Position numbers and translations under genes: made by a program | The notes under the pieces: model-generated | Database searches by the model: none | What the model was told of the DNA's origin: nothing | Seen by the model: the letters and a program-made list of their open reading frames with translations, nothing else | Part shown: positions 33,307 to 42,856 of the stretch, in pieces | How the letters are laid out: each line of letters starts with the position of its first letter | How positions within the stretch are numbered: position 1 is the stretch's first letter | Assembly (NCBI GenBank): GCA_014728085.1 | Contig: WJMF01000069.1 | Span: 1 to 64,000, forward strand | Reading direction: 5' to 3' | DNA from: Candidatus Zhuqueibacterota bacterium | GTDB lineage: Bacteria; Zhuqueibacterota; Zhuqueibacteria; Residuimicrobiales; Oceaniaggregativiventaceae | DNA: 64,000 bases

Positions 33307-35799
33307 ATGAAGAACAATTTTTCCAGTCGTGTACAAATGGTCATCCAGTTTGCCAGAGATGAAGCGCTTCGTTTGGGACACGATTATATAGGAACCGAAC
33401 ATCTTCTCCTTGGCCTGATACGGGAAGGCGAGGGGATAGCGATAGAGATATTACAGTCATTGGGCGTGGATCTCGAAGAGATCAAGAATGCCATCGAAGA
33501 CGCCGGCAGAGCTTCGGGAGACACGATGACCATTGGCAATATTCCCTTTACCAAACGAGCGGAAAAAATTCTAAAAACAGCCTATATGGAAGCAGACCGG
33601 CACAAATCCGATATTATCGGCACAGAACATCTGCTATTGGCTCTGGTGAAGGAAAAAGAAGGTCTGGCGGCGCAGATTTTAAACAGTTTCGAAGTCACCT
33701 ATGAAGCGGTAAGTCAGGAACTCGAAAAATTGCTGCAAGGCAGCTCCTCAGCACAGGGAGATGCTGAGGGACAGGCCGCCCGTTCACAGACACCGGCCCT
33801 GGATCATTTTGGCCGTGATTTGACCGAAATGGGGCGCCATGGTGATCTTGATCCGATTATCGGCAGAGAAATGGAAATCGAACGTGTTGCACAAATCCTG
33901 AGTCGACGTAAGAAAAATAATCCGGTACTCATAGGAGAACCAGGCGTTGGCAAGACCGCTATCGCTGAAGGATTGGCTCTGCGAATCATAGAAAAAAAAG
34001 TGCCCCGAATTCTATATAATAAAAGAGTGGTGACCCTGGATTTAGGCGCCATCGTCGCCGGCACCAAATATCGCGGTCAATTCGAAGAAAGAATGAAAGC
34101 GATTATCAATGAATTGATTAAATCAAAAGATATTATACTTTTTATTGATGAATTGCACACCATCGTTGGAGCCGGGGGAGCCTCTGGTTCTCTCGATGCT
34201 TCCAATATGTTCAAGCCCGCCTTGTCACGTGGAGAGATTCAATGTATTGGCGCCACAACATTGGATGAGTATCGCCAATTTATCGAAAAAGACGGCGCAC
34301 TGGAGAGAAGATTCCAGAAGGTGATGGTCGACCCTCCTAATCTCATTGAAACCGAAGCGATCGTTAAAGGGTTGCAGTCCCGTTACGAATCGCATCATCG
34401 GGTAAGATATACGGACAAATCGATTCAACAAATTATTCATCTTTCAGACCGATATATTACCGATCGTTTTCAGCCGGATAAATCTATCGATGTGCTGGAT
34501 GAAGCCGGCGCCAGAGTGCATCTGGCCAATATCGTCGTCCCTAAAGAAATTACCTATCTTGAAGAAAAAATTAAAAAGACCCGTACGGACAAGGATCAGG
34601 TTGTGCGATCACAAAATTTCGAACAAGCCGCCATTCTGAGAGATCGTGAAAAACAACTCGTTCGAAGCCTGGAAGGGGCTAAATCCCGCTGGAACGAAGA
34701 ACAGGAGACCTCCTTTGCCGCGGTTACCGATGAAGATGTCTCTCAGGTCGTTTCCATGATGACAGGGATACCCGTCACACGCGTTGCACAATCGGAATCT
34801 TCCAAGCTCTTGACTATGCGCGAGGAAGTCAAAAAACGAATTGTCGGTCAGGATGTGGTTGTAGACCTCTTGAGCCGCGCTATCAAGAGAACACGTGCAG
34901 GGCTCAAAGACCCCTATCGCCCGATTGGCTCTTTTATTTTTCTCGGCCCCACCGGGGTAGGCAAAACGCACCTGGCCAAAGAACTGGCTAAATATCTGTT
35001 CGAAAGCGAAGATGCCCTCATTCGCCTCGACATGTCCGAATTTATGGAAAAATTTTCAGTCTCTCGCCTGACCGGAGCACCTCCCGGCTATGTCGGCTAT
35101 GAAGAGGGCGGCCAATTAACGGAAAAAGTCAGGAGACACCCCTATTCGGTGGTCCTGTTCGATGAGATTGAAAAAGCGCATCCGGATGTCTTTAATATTC
35201 TTTTACAGATTCTCGATGAGGGTCATGTGACGGATTCGCTCGGGCGGAAGGTGAACTTTAAGAACACAATTCTGATTTTAACCAGCAATATCGGCGCTCG
35301 AAAAATCAACAAGAATATTAATTTCGGCTTTGAAAGCACGTCAAAAGATGAAAATGCCGGTTATGAAACCATGAGGAGCCGGATTATCGAAGAATGCAAA
35401 AATCTCTTCAATCCGGAATTTATTAATCGCGTTGATGATATTGTGGTTTTCCGTCAGCTGGATCAACAGGACATGCTGAAAATCGTCGATATTGCCCTGG
35501 AGGAAATGTTATCAAAGGTTGCCAGTCGCAGTATTGAAATCGAATTAACCAAAACCGCCAAAGAATTTTTGGCTGAAAAAGGGTTTGATCCTGTCTATGG
35601 AGCCCGGCCTTTGAAACGGACGATTCAAAAATATATAGAAGATCCTCTTGCAGAAGAAATCCTGAAAGATCGTTTCAGTGACGGCAGTAAAATCCGGATC
35701 AAAAAAAGAGGAGATCAACTCGATTTCTCGGAAGCAGCTTCATCGAAATCCAAACCCAAGGGCAAATCGAGAACGCGAAGGATAAAAAACGAAAAATAA
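33307..35799 (+). CDS. clpC: ClpC-type AAA+ unfoldase
   Basis: 830 residues. Two N-terminal Clp repeats (FARDEALRLGHDYIGTEHLL and its second copy from ~residue 80), AAA-1 with Walker A GEPGVGKTA, a UVR-containing middle region (QNFEQAAILRDREKQLVRSL), AAA-2 with GPTGVGKTH, and a basic tail. The UVR region and length distinguish ClpC from ClpB and ClpA. It unfolds proteins for ClpP or acts with adaptor proteins. It is separated from lolD by 235 bp containing a possible TATAAT at 33233-33238 with only a 15-bp-spaced -35, so it may have its own promoter. I saw no clear CtsR or CIRCE operator. Confidence 0.95.
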   Translation: MKNNFSSRVQMVIQFARDEALRLGHDYIGTEHLLLGLIREGEGIAIEILQSLGVDLEEIKNAIEDAGRASGDTMTIGNIPFTKRAEKILKTAYMEADRHKSDIIGTEHLLLALVKEKEGLAAQILNSFEVTYEAVSQELEKLLQGSSSAQGDAEGQAARSQTPALDHFGRDLTEMGRHGDLDPIIGREMEIERVAQILSRRKKNNPVLIGEPGVGKTAIAEGLALRIIEKKVPRILYNKRVVTLDLGAIVAGTKYRGQFEERMKAIINELIKSKDIILFIDELHTIVGAGGASGSLDASNMFKPALSRGEIQCIGATTLDEYRQFIEKDGALERRFQKVMVDPPNLIETEAIVKGLQSRYESHHRVRYTDKSIQQIIHLSDRYITDRFQPDKSIDVLDEAGARVHLANIVVPKEITYLEEKIKKTRTDKDQVVRSQNFEQAAILRDREKQLVRSLEGAKSRWNEEQETSFAAVTDEDVSQVVSMMTGIPVTRVAQSESSKLLTMREEVKKRIVGQDVVVDLLSRAIKRTRAGLKDPYRPIGSFIFLGPTGVGKTHLAKELAKYLFESEDALIRLDMSEFMEKFSVSRLTGAPPGYVGYEEGGQLTEKVRRHPYSVVLFDEIEKAHPDVFNILLQILDEGHVTDSLGRKVNFKNTILILTSNIGARKINKNINFGFESTSKDENAGYETMRSRIIEECKNLFNPEFINRVDDIVVFRQLDQQDMLKIVDIALEEMLSKVASRSIEIELTKTAKEFLAEKGFDPVYGARPLKRTIQKYIEDPLAEEILKDRFSDGSKIRIKKRGDQLDFSEAASSKSKPKGKSRTRRIKNEK

Positions 35800-35800
35800 A

Positions 35801-35830
35801 AAAAAGGCGAGTCAGTTGACTCGCCTTTTT
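35801..35830. terminator. Bidirectional Rho-independent terminator
   Basis: A perfect 13-bp stem (AAAAAGGCGAGTC/GACTCGCCTTTTT) around an AGTT tetraloop, with A runs before and T runs after. It ends both clpC and the convergent M48 protease gene, whose stop lies 2 bp beyond. Confidence 0.95.
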
Positions 35831-35831
35831 T

Positions 35832-37286
35832 TTATTCCTCTACGATCTTTACCAGATCGCCTTTTTCAATCCGGTCATTCATCGACAAACCATTCAACAG
35901 AATAATATCTTCCAGATGCCCGGCGGCAACCCCCATGCTGCTCAGTACCTCTTTTGCAGAACCGGAACGCCTGCTTTCTCTGACCTTCAGGCGGGCAGGT
36001 TTGACATTGATCTTTTGCGGATCGGTTAATCGTCTAAACCCCTGCATGGTGTTGGAAAAAAGCGATTGATTTTGTGAAAAAACCTCTTTCCCGCTTAATC
36101 CATGAATGGTAAATACAGAGTTGTCCTTTTGAACAAAATAGGACATAACCTGTAAGAGTTGCTGTTGATCGGCTATTTCTGAAATCAACCGTTCTGCAGC
36201 CATCCCGTTGACTTTAACGGACTTTCTGGACAATACCGTTGCTTCGGTTTGGCTGACAAATTCCGATGCCGATTGAGCAGAATTGGCGTTTTGTTGAACG
36301 GTTAACATGAGCAGAGCATCCTCGGAAGAAGATATCATTTGTACCTGTGATGGTGTGTTGTTGACTTTCCAGTTTGATGGCACAGGAACGACAAACGTCA
36401 TGACCGGATGATAGAATGCATTCTCTTCAACATATCCCTGACGAGGATCTTCACCGAAAATCATGCCATCTAGCCTGCGTAAATACGCCTCTTCCTTGAC
36501 AGCGTATTGTTTTTCAGGTGTTTTTGCCTTCCAGGCCGCAGCTTTTTCGTTTACAGCTTTTACACGGTTTTCCGGATTTGGATGGGTGGAAAACCATTCC
36601 GGTAAACCGCTCTGGCCTGAAGATGGATGGAGTCGCTCCAGAGTCTGAAAAAATTGCGCCATAGCCGTTGCATCATATCCCATCTTTACTGAATACTCTA
36701 CTCCCAGGTCATCGGATTGTCGCTCATTATCACGACTAAACTTTAAAAAGAGCAAACCGACTCCGAATTGAGCCATACCGGCATATTCTCTGAATTTTTC
36801 CGAGAGCATTGAACCAAGGCCGAGACCAAGATTCGCCAGCGTAGAGCGGCTGTACTGCACCGCACTGTGTCGTGCTGCAATGTGCCCCAGCTCGTGCCCC
36901 ATAACCCCGGCGAGCTCGGCCTCGCTGTTGAGATAGGCTAAAATCCCTCGGGTAAAATAGACAAAACCGCCGGGTACGGCGAACGCGTTAACCACAGAGG
37001 CATCCAAGACCCGGAATGTGTAAGGTAAATCAGGACGATGAGTAACAGCAGCCATTCTGCTCCCCAAATCCTCCAGGTAGCGATTCAAATCTTCATTCTC
37101 ATAAATCCCATACGTCTGAATAATTTGAGCATCTGTTTGCTTTCCCAGCGCTATTTCATCTTGTTTTGACAGCAACATTAATTCCCTGTCACCTGTTACC
37201 GGATTCACGGCACAAGAGAGAATCCAGCTTACACAGACGAATACAAACAATGTTACAATTGCCATACCCGCTGTTCTTGCTTTCAT
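35832..37286 (-). CDS. M48-family metalloprotease, lipoprotein
   Basis: 484 residues. A lipoprotein signal peptide ends at the lipobox cysteine C25 (WILSCAVNP), so it is probably anchored in the periplasm. The zinc-protease motif is H131-E-x-x-H135 (VMGHELGHIAARHS), with the downstream acidic ligand region NERQSDDLGVEY. It resembles BepA/YfgC-like quality-control proteases of the outer membrane assembly pathway, but in place of TPR repeats there is a ~200-residue beta-rich segment and a short C-terminal LysM-like module (SGSAKEVLSSMGVAAGHLED). Confidence 0.88.
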   Translation of the reverse strand: MKARTAGMAIVTLFVFVCVSWILSCAVNPVTGDRELMLLSKQDEIALGKQTDAQIIQTYGIYENEDLNRYLEDLGSRMAAVTHRPDLPYTFRVLDASVVNAFAVPGGFVYFTRGILAYLNSEAELAGVMGHELGHIAARHSAVQYSRSTLANLGLGLGSMLSEKFREYAGMAQFGVGLLFLKFSRDNERQSDDLGVEYSVKMGYDATAMAQFFQTLERLHPSSGQSGLPEWFSTHPNPENRVKAVNEKAAAWKAKTPEKQYAVKEEAYLRRLDGMIFGEDPRQGYVEENAFYHPVMTFVVPVPSNWKVNNTPSQVQMISSSEDALLMLTVQQNANSAQSASEFVSQTEATVLSRKSVKVNGMAAERLISEIADQQQLLQVMSYFVQKDNSVFTIHGLSGKEVFSQNQSLFSNTMQGFRRLTDPQKINVKPARLKVRESRRSGSAKEVLSSMGVAAGHLEDIILLNGLSMNDRIEKGDLVKIVEE

Positions 37287-37307
37287 GATACACCTCTCAG
37301 TTGTTGA

Positions 37308-38807
37308 TTATAACTTTACCATTCTTTCATCCACCGGTTTATAGATATTCGGATTCTGGCTCACATAATCAATCACCAGATCGGAAATCAAATATCCGGT
37401 TTCCTGAACGGTTGTCGGCACAAAATTAAAATAATTTTCAGCATGCCCCATTACAAAATCAACAGTTGCACCGGTATAACGGGCATTCGGATCAACCGGA
37501 CTTTTCGATATTTCTGCGGAGATGATTTGGACGGAATCTTTTTCAAACGTACGGTATCGAAATGTCAAACCTGAAACCTGCAAAATACCATAAGCATCAC
37601 TTACCATCGCCTTTGCATTATGTCTGATCATGGTCAATAGCTCCTGTCCACTGCACTCAAAGGTCACCACATAATTGGCAAACGGTAATACTTCATTTAT
37701 ATCTAGTTTGGTTAACGCTCCCGTAAATAAGCTTTTCCTGATCCCTCCACTGTTCAAGACTGCAAAATCCGCGTCCGTTTGCTTGCGCAATACATCTGTA
37801 AAAAAATTACCCAAATCACTCTCTTCATGACTGCTTTTAATCAGTTTGTCATGTATCCTGCCAATAACAGCACCATAATTATCCTGGATCATTTTATCAT
37901 ATTTTTCAACCAGACTCTGCATCTCCGGGTCAGCATTCTTAACAGAATCAACAAATGTCGGAATCAGTTCATAGGTATATTCGCTAACGGTATCTGCGTC
38001 TACCATCACTTCCAGTCTACCCAGGTTCGTGGTTTTGGAGCCGGCTTGCAGGACAAGAATACCGTTGTGCTTTTTAACATCCTCAACCCTGGTGTGACTA
38101 TGACCACCGATGATAATGTCGACACCATGAAGCCTGGCTGCCAGCTCCACATCGTCCTCATGACCAACATGGGTAAGCAATAAGATAAGGTCTGTTTTTG
38201 AGTCAATCTCATCGATTGCGGCTTGAGCCGTTGAGACCGCATCCCGTACGGTTATCCCTTCCATGTTTTTTCCCAGCACAAGCCGATCCAGCCCCGGCAA
38301 CAACAATCCGATCACTCCGATTCTTAAACCCGAAACCTCATAAATATTACAAGCCCCGGGCGCGAGCAAAGAGTCGTGATACATGGTGTTTGCTGATAAA
38401 ACATCAAAGTCGGCCAGATCTACCAGATCTATCAAATTGGCGACTCCCTCATCGAATTCATGATTGCCGATGGCCATGGCATCATATCCAATGAGATTCA
38501 TCATCTCTACAAACCCTCCCCCCCTGGCCCCTTTAATCTTTATTTTTGAAAGCGGTGTACCTGTCATGATATCACCTGCATCAAGAACCAGAGTTTCGTT
38601 TTCCACCCGTTCCCGGTTCATATAATATTTCAGCGCGACCATGCCGCCGATGAGGGGTTTCTCTTCCCCTTCTATCCATGTGGCCGGGAGAGGTGTATAC
38701 TGACAATGCATATCATTGGTATGTAAAATAATCACTTTACCCGAGCGCTGTTTTGCACAAGAGAGCAGCAGCACTATCAACAGCAGGATTACCACTATTC
38801 GCTTCAT
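37308..38807 (-). CDS. 5'-nucleotidase/UshA-family lipoprotein
   Basis: 499 residues. The lipobox ends at C17 (LLLSCAKQ). The N-terminal metallophosphatase domain has all dimetal motifs: ILHTNDMHCQY, LDAGDIMTGT, AIGNHEFDEG, LTHVGHEDD and IIGGHSHTR. The C-terminal domain (5_nucleotid_C) begins near residue 310 and carries FAVLNSGGIRKSLFTG. It hydrolyses nucleotide phosphates or related phosphoesters in the periplasm, probably for phosphate or nucleoside salvage. It lies 21 bp upstream of the M48 gene on the same strand and is divergent from the Nudix gene. Confidence 0.9.
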   Translation of the reverse strand: MKRIVVILLLIVLLLSCAKQRSGKVIILHTNDMHCQYTPLPATWIEGEEKPLIGGMVALKYYMNRERVENETLVLDAGDIMTGTPLSKIKIKGARGGGFVEMMNLIGYDAMAIGNHEFDEGVANLIDLVDLADFDVLSANTMYHDSLLAPGACNIYEVSGLRIGVIGLLLPGLDRLVLGKNMEGITVRDAVSTAQAAIDEIDSKTDLILLLTHVGHEDDVELAARLHGVDIIIGGHSHTRVEDVKKHNGILVLQAGSKTTNLGRLEVMVDADTVSEYTYELIPTFVDSVKNADPEMQSLVEKYDKMIQDNYGAVIGRIHDKLIKSSHEESDLGNFFTDVLRKQTDADFAVLNSGGIRKSLFTGALTKLDINEVLPFANYVVTFECSGQELLTMIRHNAKAMVSDAYGILQVSGLTFRYRTFEKDSVQIISAEISKSPVDPNARYTGATVDFVMGHAENYFNFVPTTVQETGYLISDLVIDYVSQNPNIYKPVDERMVKL

Positions 38808-38904
38808 TCTTCACTCTTTCTTTGTAATATTATACAGAGAGTTGTTTTTAACCGGTATATTGGTTATCTTGGATTTTTACAGAGCAAACCGACGAGGCTC
38901 TTGC

Positions 38905-39486
38905 ATGAATGTTAAAATAAAAAATTTTCAAACAATATACCAGGGCTTTTTAACTCTGGAAAAAGCAACTCTGCAATTTGAAAAATTTTCCGGAGAAATG
39001 AGCAAAGAGGTGGAGCGATTAAATGTTAGTCGTGGAGATGCTGTCGCTATTCTTCTATATAATTCAAAAAGAAAAAAAGTGATTCTGGTGGAACAATTTC
39101 GCTTCTCGGCATATACGGCAGCACCGGATCAGGCCTGGATGCTGGAAGCAATTGCCGGATCAATTGAAAAAAATGCAAAAACAAAAGAAACCGCTGTCAG
39201 AGAGATTGCCGAGGAGAGCGGTTATCACATTCACAAGTCGCAACTCACTGACCTGGGATTATGCTTTCCGAGTCCCGGCACAACATCAGAACGAATTTAT
39301 CTATATGCGGTAGATATCGCCAACACTCCCAGGACCAGCGCCGGAGGAGGTGTCGAACAGGAGAATGAAGATATACGTGTCCGGGAATTCGATTATGATG
39401 AAATTTTTATCCGGTTACAAAAGCACGAGATACCGGATGCCAAAACCATAATACTATTGCAATGGCTTGAAAACACTCTGGTTTGA
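38905..39486 (+). CDS. Nudix hydrolase, ADP-ribose pyrophosphatase type
   Basis: About 193 residues from ATG 38905 (GAGG upstream); the frame extends further upstream over the divergent 5'-nucleotidase gene but that part is unlikely to be coding. The Nudix box reads GSIEKNAKTKETAVREIAEE, followed by SGY. The catalytic REIAEE core is intact, but the first Glu of GX5E is Ala, which is unusual. The N-terminal beta domain and VAILLYNSKRKKVILVEQFR are typical of ADPRase enzymes, which cut ADP-ribose or related sugar nucleotides. The late GGGVEQENEDIRV loop fits that subfamily. Confidence 0.88.
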   Translation: MNVKIKNFQTIYQGFLTLEKATLQFEKFSGEMSKEVERLNVSRGDAVAILLYNSKRKKVILVEQFRFSAYTAAPDQAWMLEAIAGSIEKNAKTKETAVREIAEESGYHIHKSQLTDLGLCFPSPGTTSERIYLYAVDIANTPRTSAGGGVEQENEDIRVREFDYDEIFIRLQKHEIPDAKTIILLQWLENTLV

Positions 39487-39544
39487 CAAATGCGCTTTCA
39501 GGACCCCTGCCGTTATCAACGTTTGAGTGGCCGGCCGTGAATCA

Positions 39545-40741
39545 CTATTCCATAATATCGCGGTCGACGATTTTGCCGGGATGAGTGCCCAACCGGGGCC
39601 AAATTTTCCTTCCGGGATAAATACTCGTATGTATGCCGAGGCTGACATGATCGGCCAGGATGGCGCCGAGCTTATGACGTCGGCTATCCACCAGCTTACC
39701 CTTGATCATTGATTTGATATTGTTACCATCATGGCGTTTGTTTGCCGTTATTGAACCGCCACCGATATTACAGCCCTCGCCGATCACACTATCGCCGATA
39801 TAGCTCAAATGGGCGACAGTAGATCCGCTCATGATCAGAGAATTTTTAATTTCCACACCCTGGCCAATGCGGCATTCATCCCCGATAGAGGAGTGTTTTC
39901 GCAGGTAACAATTGGGCCCAATGTTGCAATTGTCTCCGATAATAACCGGCCCCTCGATACAAGTTCCCGACTTGATGATGGTTCCTTTACCTATTCTAAC
40001 CGGTCCATGCAAAACTACATGTTCTTCAACTGTGCCCTGGTTTTCCATGCCGGTCAACTCTGGCATAAAAAATTCCTGATGCGTGAGTAAATCCCAGGCA
40101 TAACCTGTCGGCAACCAAAATCCATTTATGGGCAATACTTTAAAATCCCGTTCCTCCATAACCTGCAATATGGCATCGACGATCTCGATTTCACCGCGTT
40201 CACTAAAGGAGGTTTTTTCAATTTTCTCAAAAATATCCGGCTGGAACACATAACAGCCGATATTGGCAAGATTTCCTATTGGTTCTTTTGGCTTTTCCAC
40301 CAGATGTAAAGCCCTGCTTTTTTCATCAACCTCATAAACACCATAAAGAGAGGGATCTTCCACCTTTTTGGCCAGGGCACCATCATCCAGTTCGATCAGA
40401 TGCTTCAAATCTTCACGGGCAAAAAGATCATCACCGTTCATTGCCACAAACTTGCCGTTAATGAAGGGTTTTGCCTGTAAAATAGCGTCCCCGGTTCCCA
40501 ATTGTTTTTCCTGCTCTTGATATATCAAGTCAATATTTTTATACCGGTTACCCAGCATCGATTTAATCATCTCCTGCCGGTAACCGACGATTAAAATCAC
40601 TTGATCAAAAAGACCCTCCATCTGATCAAGACTGTGCATAATCAATGGTCGATTCATGATGGGAAGTAACGGTTTTGGCCTTGTCAGGGTAAGGGGATAG
40701 GTGCGCGTACTTTTACCCGCAACCATAAGTACTGCTTGCAT
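39545..40741 (-). CDS. GlmU-like sugar-1-phosphate nucleotidylyltransferase/acetyltransferase
   Basis: About 398 residues from ATG 40741 (AGAGGA upstream). The N-terminal nucleotidyltransferase domain has MVAGKSTRTYPLT, RPKPLLPIMNRPLI, NGDDLFARED and VEKPKEPIGN. From about residue 240 a left-handed beta-helix of hexapeptide repeats follows, with VAHLSYIGDSVIGEGCNIGG, which matches the GlmU acetyltransferase site including its catalytic His. It is therefore probably bifunctional: acetylating an amino-sugar phosphate and making a UDP- or dTDP-sugar. It resembles archaeal-type GlmU enzymes more than E. coli GlmU, inferred from the short GKSTR P-loop. Substrate is inferred, not shown. Confidence 0.82.
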   Translation of the reverse strand: MQAVLMVAGKSTRTYPLTLTRPKPLLPIMNRPLIMHSLDQMEGLFDQVILIVGYRQEMIKSMLGNRYKNIDLIYQEQEKQLGTGDAILQAKPFINGKFVAMNGDDLFAREDLKHLIELDDGALAKKVEDPSLYGVYEVDEKSRALHLVEKPKEPIGNLANIGCYVFQPDIFEKIEKTSFSERGEIEIVDAILQVMEERDFKVLPINGFWLPTGYAWDLLTHQEFFMPELTGMENQGTVEEHVVLHGPVRIGKGTIIKSGTCIEGPVIIGDNCNIGPNCYLRKHSSIGDECRIGQGVEIKNSLIMSGSTVAHLSYIGDSVIGEGCNIGGGSITANKRHDGNNIKSMIKGKLVDSRRHKLGAILADHVSLGIHTSIYPGRKIWPRLGTHPGKIVDRDIME

Positions 40742-40767
40742 ATGGAATCCTCTGATTTTTTTCACTT

Positions 40768-40989
40768 TTATTTAAACTTGACAGCCACACCTGTAGCATT
40801 CTTTTTTACATCAACATAAACGCTTTTTTTGTTTATAGGTCGACGCCGGGGACCTCGGCCGACAATTGCATGATGGTTCCTGATATACTTTTACCTGTCG
40901 ACATTATACTCTACCAACATAATACCATCAACACCAATTCCTTTGCCTTCTTTTCCCGGTTGACCTTTCCATTTCTGTAGATAAAACAT
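40768..40989 (-). pseudogene. Possible remnant of a small gene, one frame broken by a stop
   Basis: A reverse-strand frame reads 32 codons from ATG 40989 (MFYLQKWKGQPGKEGKGIGV and onward), meets TAA at 40891-40893, then continues in the same frame for 40 protein-like codons (ending KSVYVDVKKNATGVAVKFK) to TAA at 40768. The second part ends in an alternating beta-strand-like segment. It could be a small degraded gene or chance. No ribosome site is seen. It lies upstream of the GlmU-like gene in the 340-bp gap (40742-41081) that also contains the aldo/keto reductase promoter. Confidence 0.25.
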
Positions 40990-41025
40990 GATACTATAAT
41001 ATAAAGATATAAAATAGATTGTATT

Positions 41026-41081
41026 TTGACAATATGATTATTAGTTTATAAAAAATTTTTAGTAAAAGGATCGAGTATCCT
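41026..41081 (+). promoter_or_regulatory. Weak promoter and hairpin over the ribosome site of the aldo/keto reductase gene
   Basis: TTGACA (41026-41031) and TATAAA (41047-41052) have only a 15-bp spacer. The only SD-like AGGA before ATG 41082 lies in a 5-bp hairpin AGGAT/ATCCT (41067-41081) that ends directly at the start codon, so initiation may be damped or regulated. Confidence 0.35.
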
Positions 41082-42074
41082 ATGCATCACAGAAATTTTG
41101 GCAAAACAACTCTAACCCCCAGTGAAATCGGTTTTGGTGCCTGGGGTATTGGTGGACCGGCCATGGCCGGTGATGTACCTATCGGCTGGGGACAGGTCAA
41201 TGACGAGGAGTCAAAAAAGGCTTTACAAAAAGCCTTTGATCTGGGTGTCAATTTCTACGATACCGCAGATTTTTATGGCCTGGGCCATTCAGAAGAATTG
41301 ATCGGAGAGGTACTCGGCAACAAACAAGATATTATCATTGCCACAAAAGTGGGTCACAAACTATCATCGGATAACTCTATCCTGCTGGACTATAGCAAAA
41401 ATCATATTCTAAGAGCCTGCGAAGCCAGCCTAAAACGATTAAAGCGGGAATGTATAGATTACTATCAGCTGCATTCAGCAAAACTGGAGCACCTCAAACA
41501 GGGTGAATGCATTGATGCACTGGAATCATTACGGCAGGCGGGCAAAATTAAGTATTGGGGTATTTCCCTGAATACATTCAATCCCTGGCCGGAGGGAGAG
41601 TATTTGATCGATAATCAATTAGGTGACGGATTCCAGGTTGTATTCAATATTATCAATCAACGCGCGTTTCGCTTTATCCAGCAAGCTCACCAGGCCGGCT
41701 ATGGTATTATCGCACGAATGCCCCTGCAGTTCGGATTGTTAACCGGCAAGTTTACAAAAGAAACAAAATTTCCGCAAAATGATCACCGCCACTTCCGCTT
41801 GACGCCATCCATCCTCGAGACTTCCCTGGACCTTCTGGAAAACGCCTGGCCAATTGCTGAAAAATATTATATTTCTAAAACCAGCCTGAGTCTCAGTTTT
41901 ATCCTGAGTTTCAAGGAGATCTCCACGGTAATACCCGGAATCAAAACAACCGAACAAGCAATCCAAAACACAAAAGACATTATCAAACTGGACAATGAAG
42001 ACCAGGACTTTCTCATCGATCTTTATGAAAAAGCTCTGTTCAAGCTTGTGGATATGATGGAAAAGGAGAAATAA
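41082..42074 (+). CDS. Aldo/keto reductase, first gene of cluster B
   Basis: 330 residues, an NAD(P)H-dependent (beta/alpha)8 reductase. All four catalytic residues can be placed: D60 and Y65 (NFYDTADFYGLG), K89 (ATKVG) and H131 (YYQLHSA). The C-terminal nucleotide-binding region reads TVIPGIKTTEQAIQNT. It probably reduces an aldehyde or ketone, or oxidises a sugar-type substrate, made available by the neighbouring amidohydrolases and symporter. The gene is followed after 32 bp by the pseudo-amidohydrolase gene. Confidence 0.9.
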   Translation: MHHRNFGKTTLTPSEIGFGAWGIGGPAMAGDVPIGWGQVNDEESKKALQKAFDLGVNFYDTADFYGLGHSEELIGEVLGNKQDIIIATKVGHKLSSDNSILLDYSKNHILRACEASLKRLKRECIDYYQLHSAKLEHLKQGECIDALESLRQAGKIKYWGISLNTFNPWPEGEYLIDNQLGDGFQVVFNIINQRAFRFIQQAHQAGYGIIARMPLQFGLLTGKFTKETKFPQNDHRHFRLTPSILETSLDLLENAWPIAEKYYISKTSLSLSFILSFKEISTVIPGIKTTEQAIQNTKDIIKLDNEDQDFLIDLYEKALFKLVDMMEKEK

Positions 42075-42106
42075 AGATATCGACAACAGACGGGAGCGGA
42101 GATCTT

Positions 42107-42856
42107 ATGATTCCATTATTCGATGTACAAAACGGCTTTGCCGGTACGACCAAAGGAGAAATCACGGTCACGCGAAGGGAAAATTGTTTACGGCAAATGG
42201 ACAAATGCCAAATTGAAAAAAGCCTCGTCAGAATCGTGCCGGACAAGCTGGAACTGGATATCGTATACTCAAATCTTAAATTATATGAGAACTGTGCCCA
42301 TACGGATCGCCTTGTCCCCTGTCCGATAATGGTGCCCAACACGGCAAATGACATCGGTACCGAGGAACACCAGGTCGAACAAGCGCTGGAAAATGGTGCC
42401 GGGGCCGCCTGCTTGCGCTTTGCCACAGATCATTGGCTGCCCGAGGAGTGGGTAGACAAAAAACTGCTGGACCTTTTAAATCATTATCAACTACCGGCAT
42501 TCATACAATCCACCAACTTACCCCTGGAAAAATTCGCGGAATTGGCCGCCCGCTTTCCGGACCTGGCATTTATCTATGCGAATGCGGGATACCGGGATCA
42601 GCGTCTGTTCATACCGCTTTTAAAAAATTTTAAAAATATATACCTCTCTCTGGGAACCCGGTACACGGTTCACGGCGGTATAGAACAGTTGGTGACGCTG
42701 GTAGGCCCGCAACAGCTCTTATTCGGCAGTGGTTTGCCATCCAGCGAACCGATGAGCGCTATTATGCAACTCGTCTATTCAGAAATTGATGAGGAGTCTA
42801 AACGATTAATCGGAGCCGGCAATCTGAATAATCTTATAAAAAGGATAAGATCATGA
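42107..42856 (+). CDS. Amidohydrolase-like protein lacking metal ligands
   Basis: 249 residues with the order of elements of an amidohydrolase-2 barrel but no metal site. LFDVQNGF stands where DxHxHxG is expected, AFIQSTNLP where the second His would be, FIYANAGYRD in place of AHxG, and LLFGSGLPSSE in place of GSDxP. It overlaps the intact amidohydrolase gene by four bases (ATGA at 42853-42856), so the two are made together and probably form a complex. It is analogous to the N-terminal half of the fused protein at 17974-19581. An enzymatic role for it is unlikely; binding or allosteric support is inference. Confidence 0.75.
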   Translation: MIPLFDVQNGFAGTTKGEITVTRRENCLRQMDKCQIEKSLVRIVPDKLELDIVYSNLKLYENCAHTDRLVPCPIMVPNTANDIGTEEHQVEQALENGAGAACLRFATDHWLPEEWVDKKLLDLLNHYQLPAFIQSTNLPLEKFAELAARFPDLAFIYANAGYRDQRLFIPLLKNFKNIYLSLGTRYTVHGGIEQLVTLVGPQQLLFGSGLPSSEPMSAIMQLVYSEIDEESKRLIGAGNLNNLIKRIRS

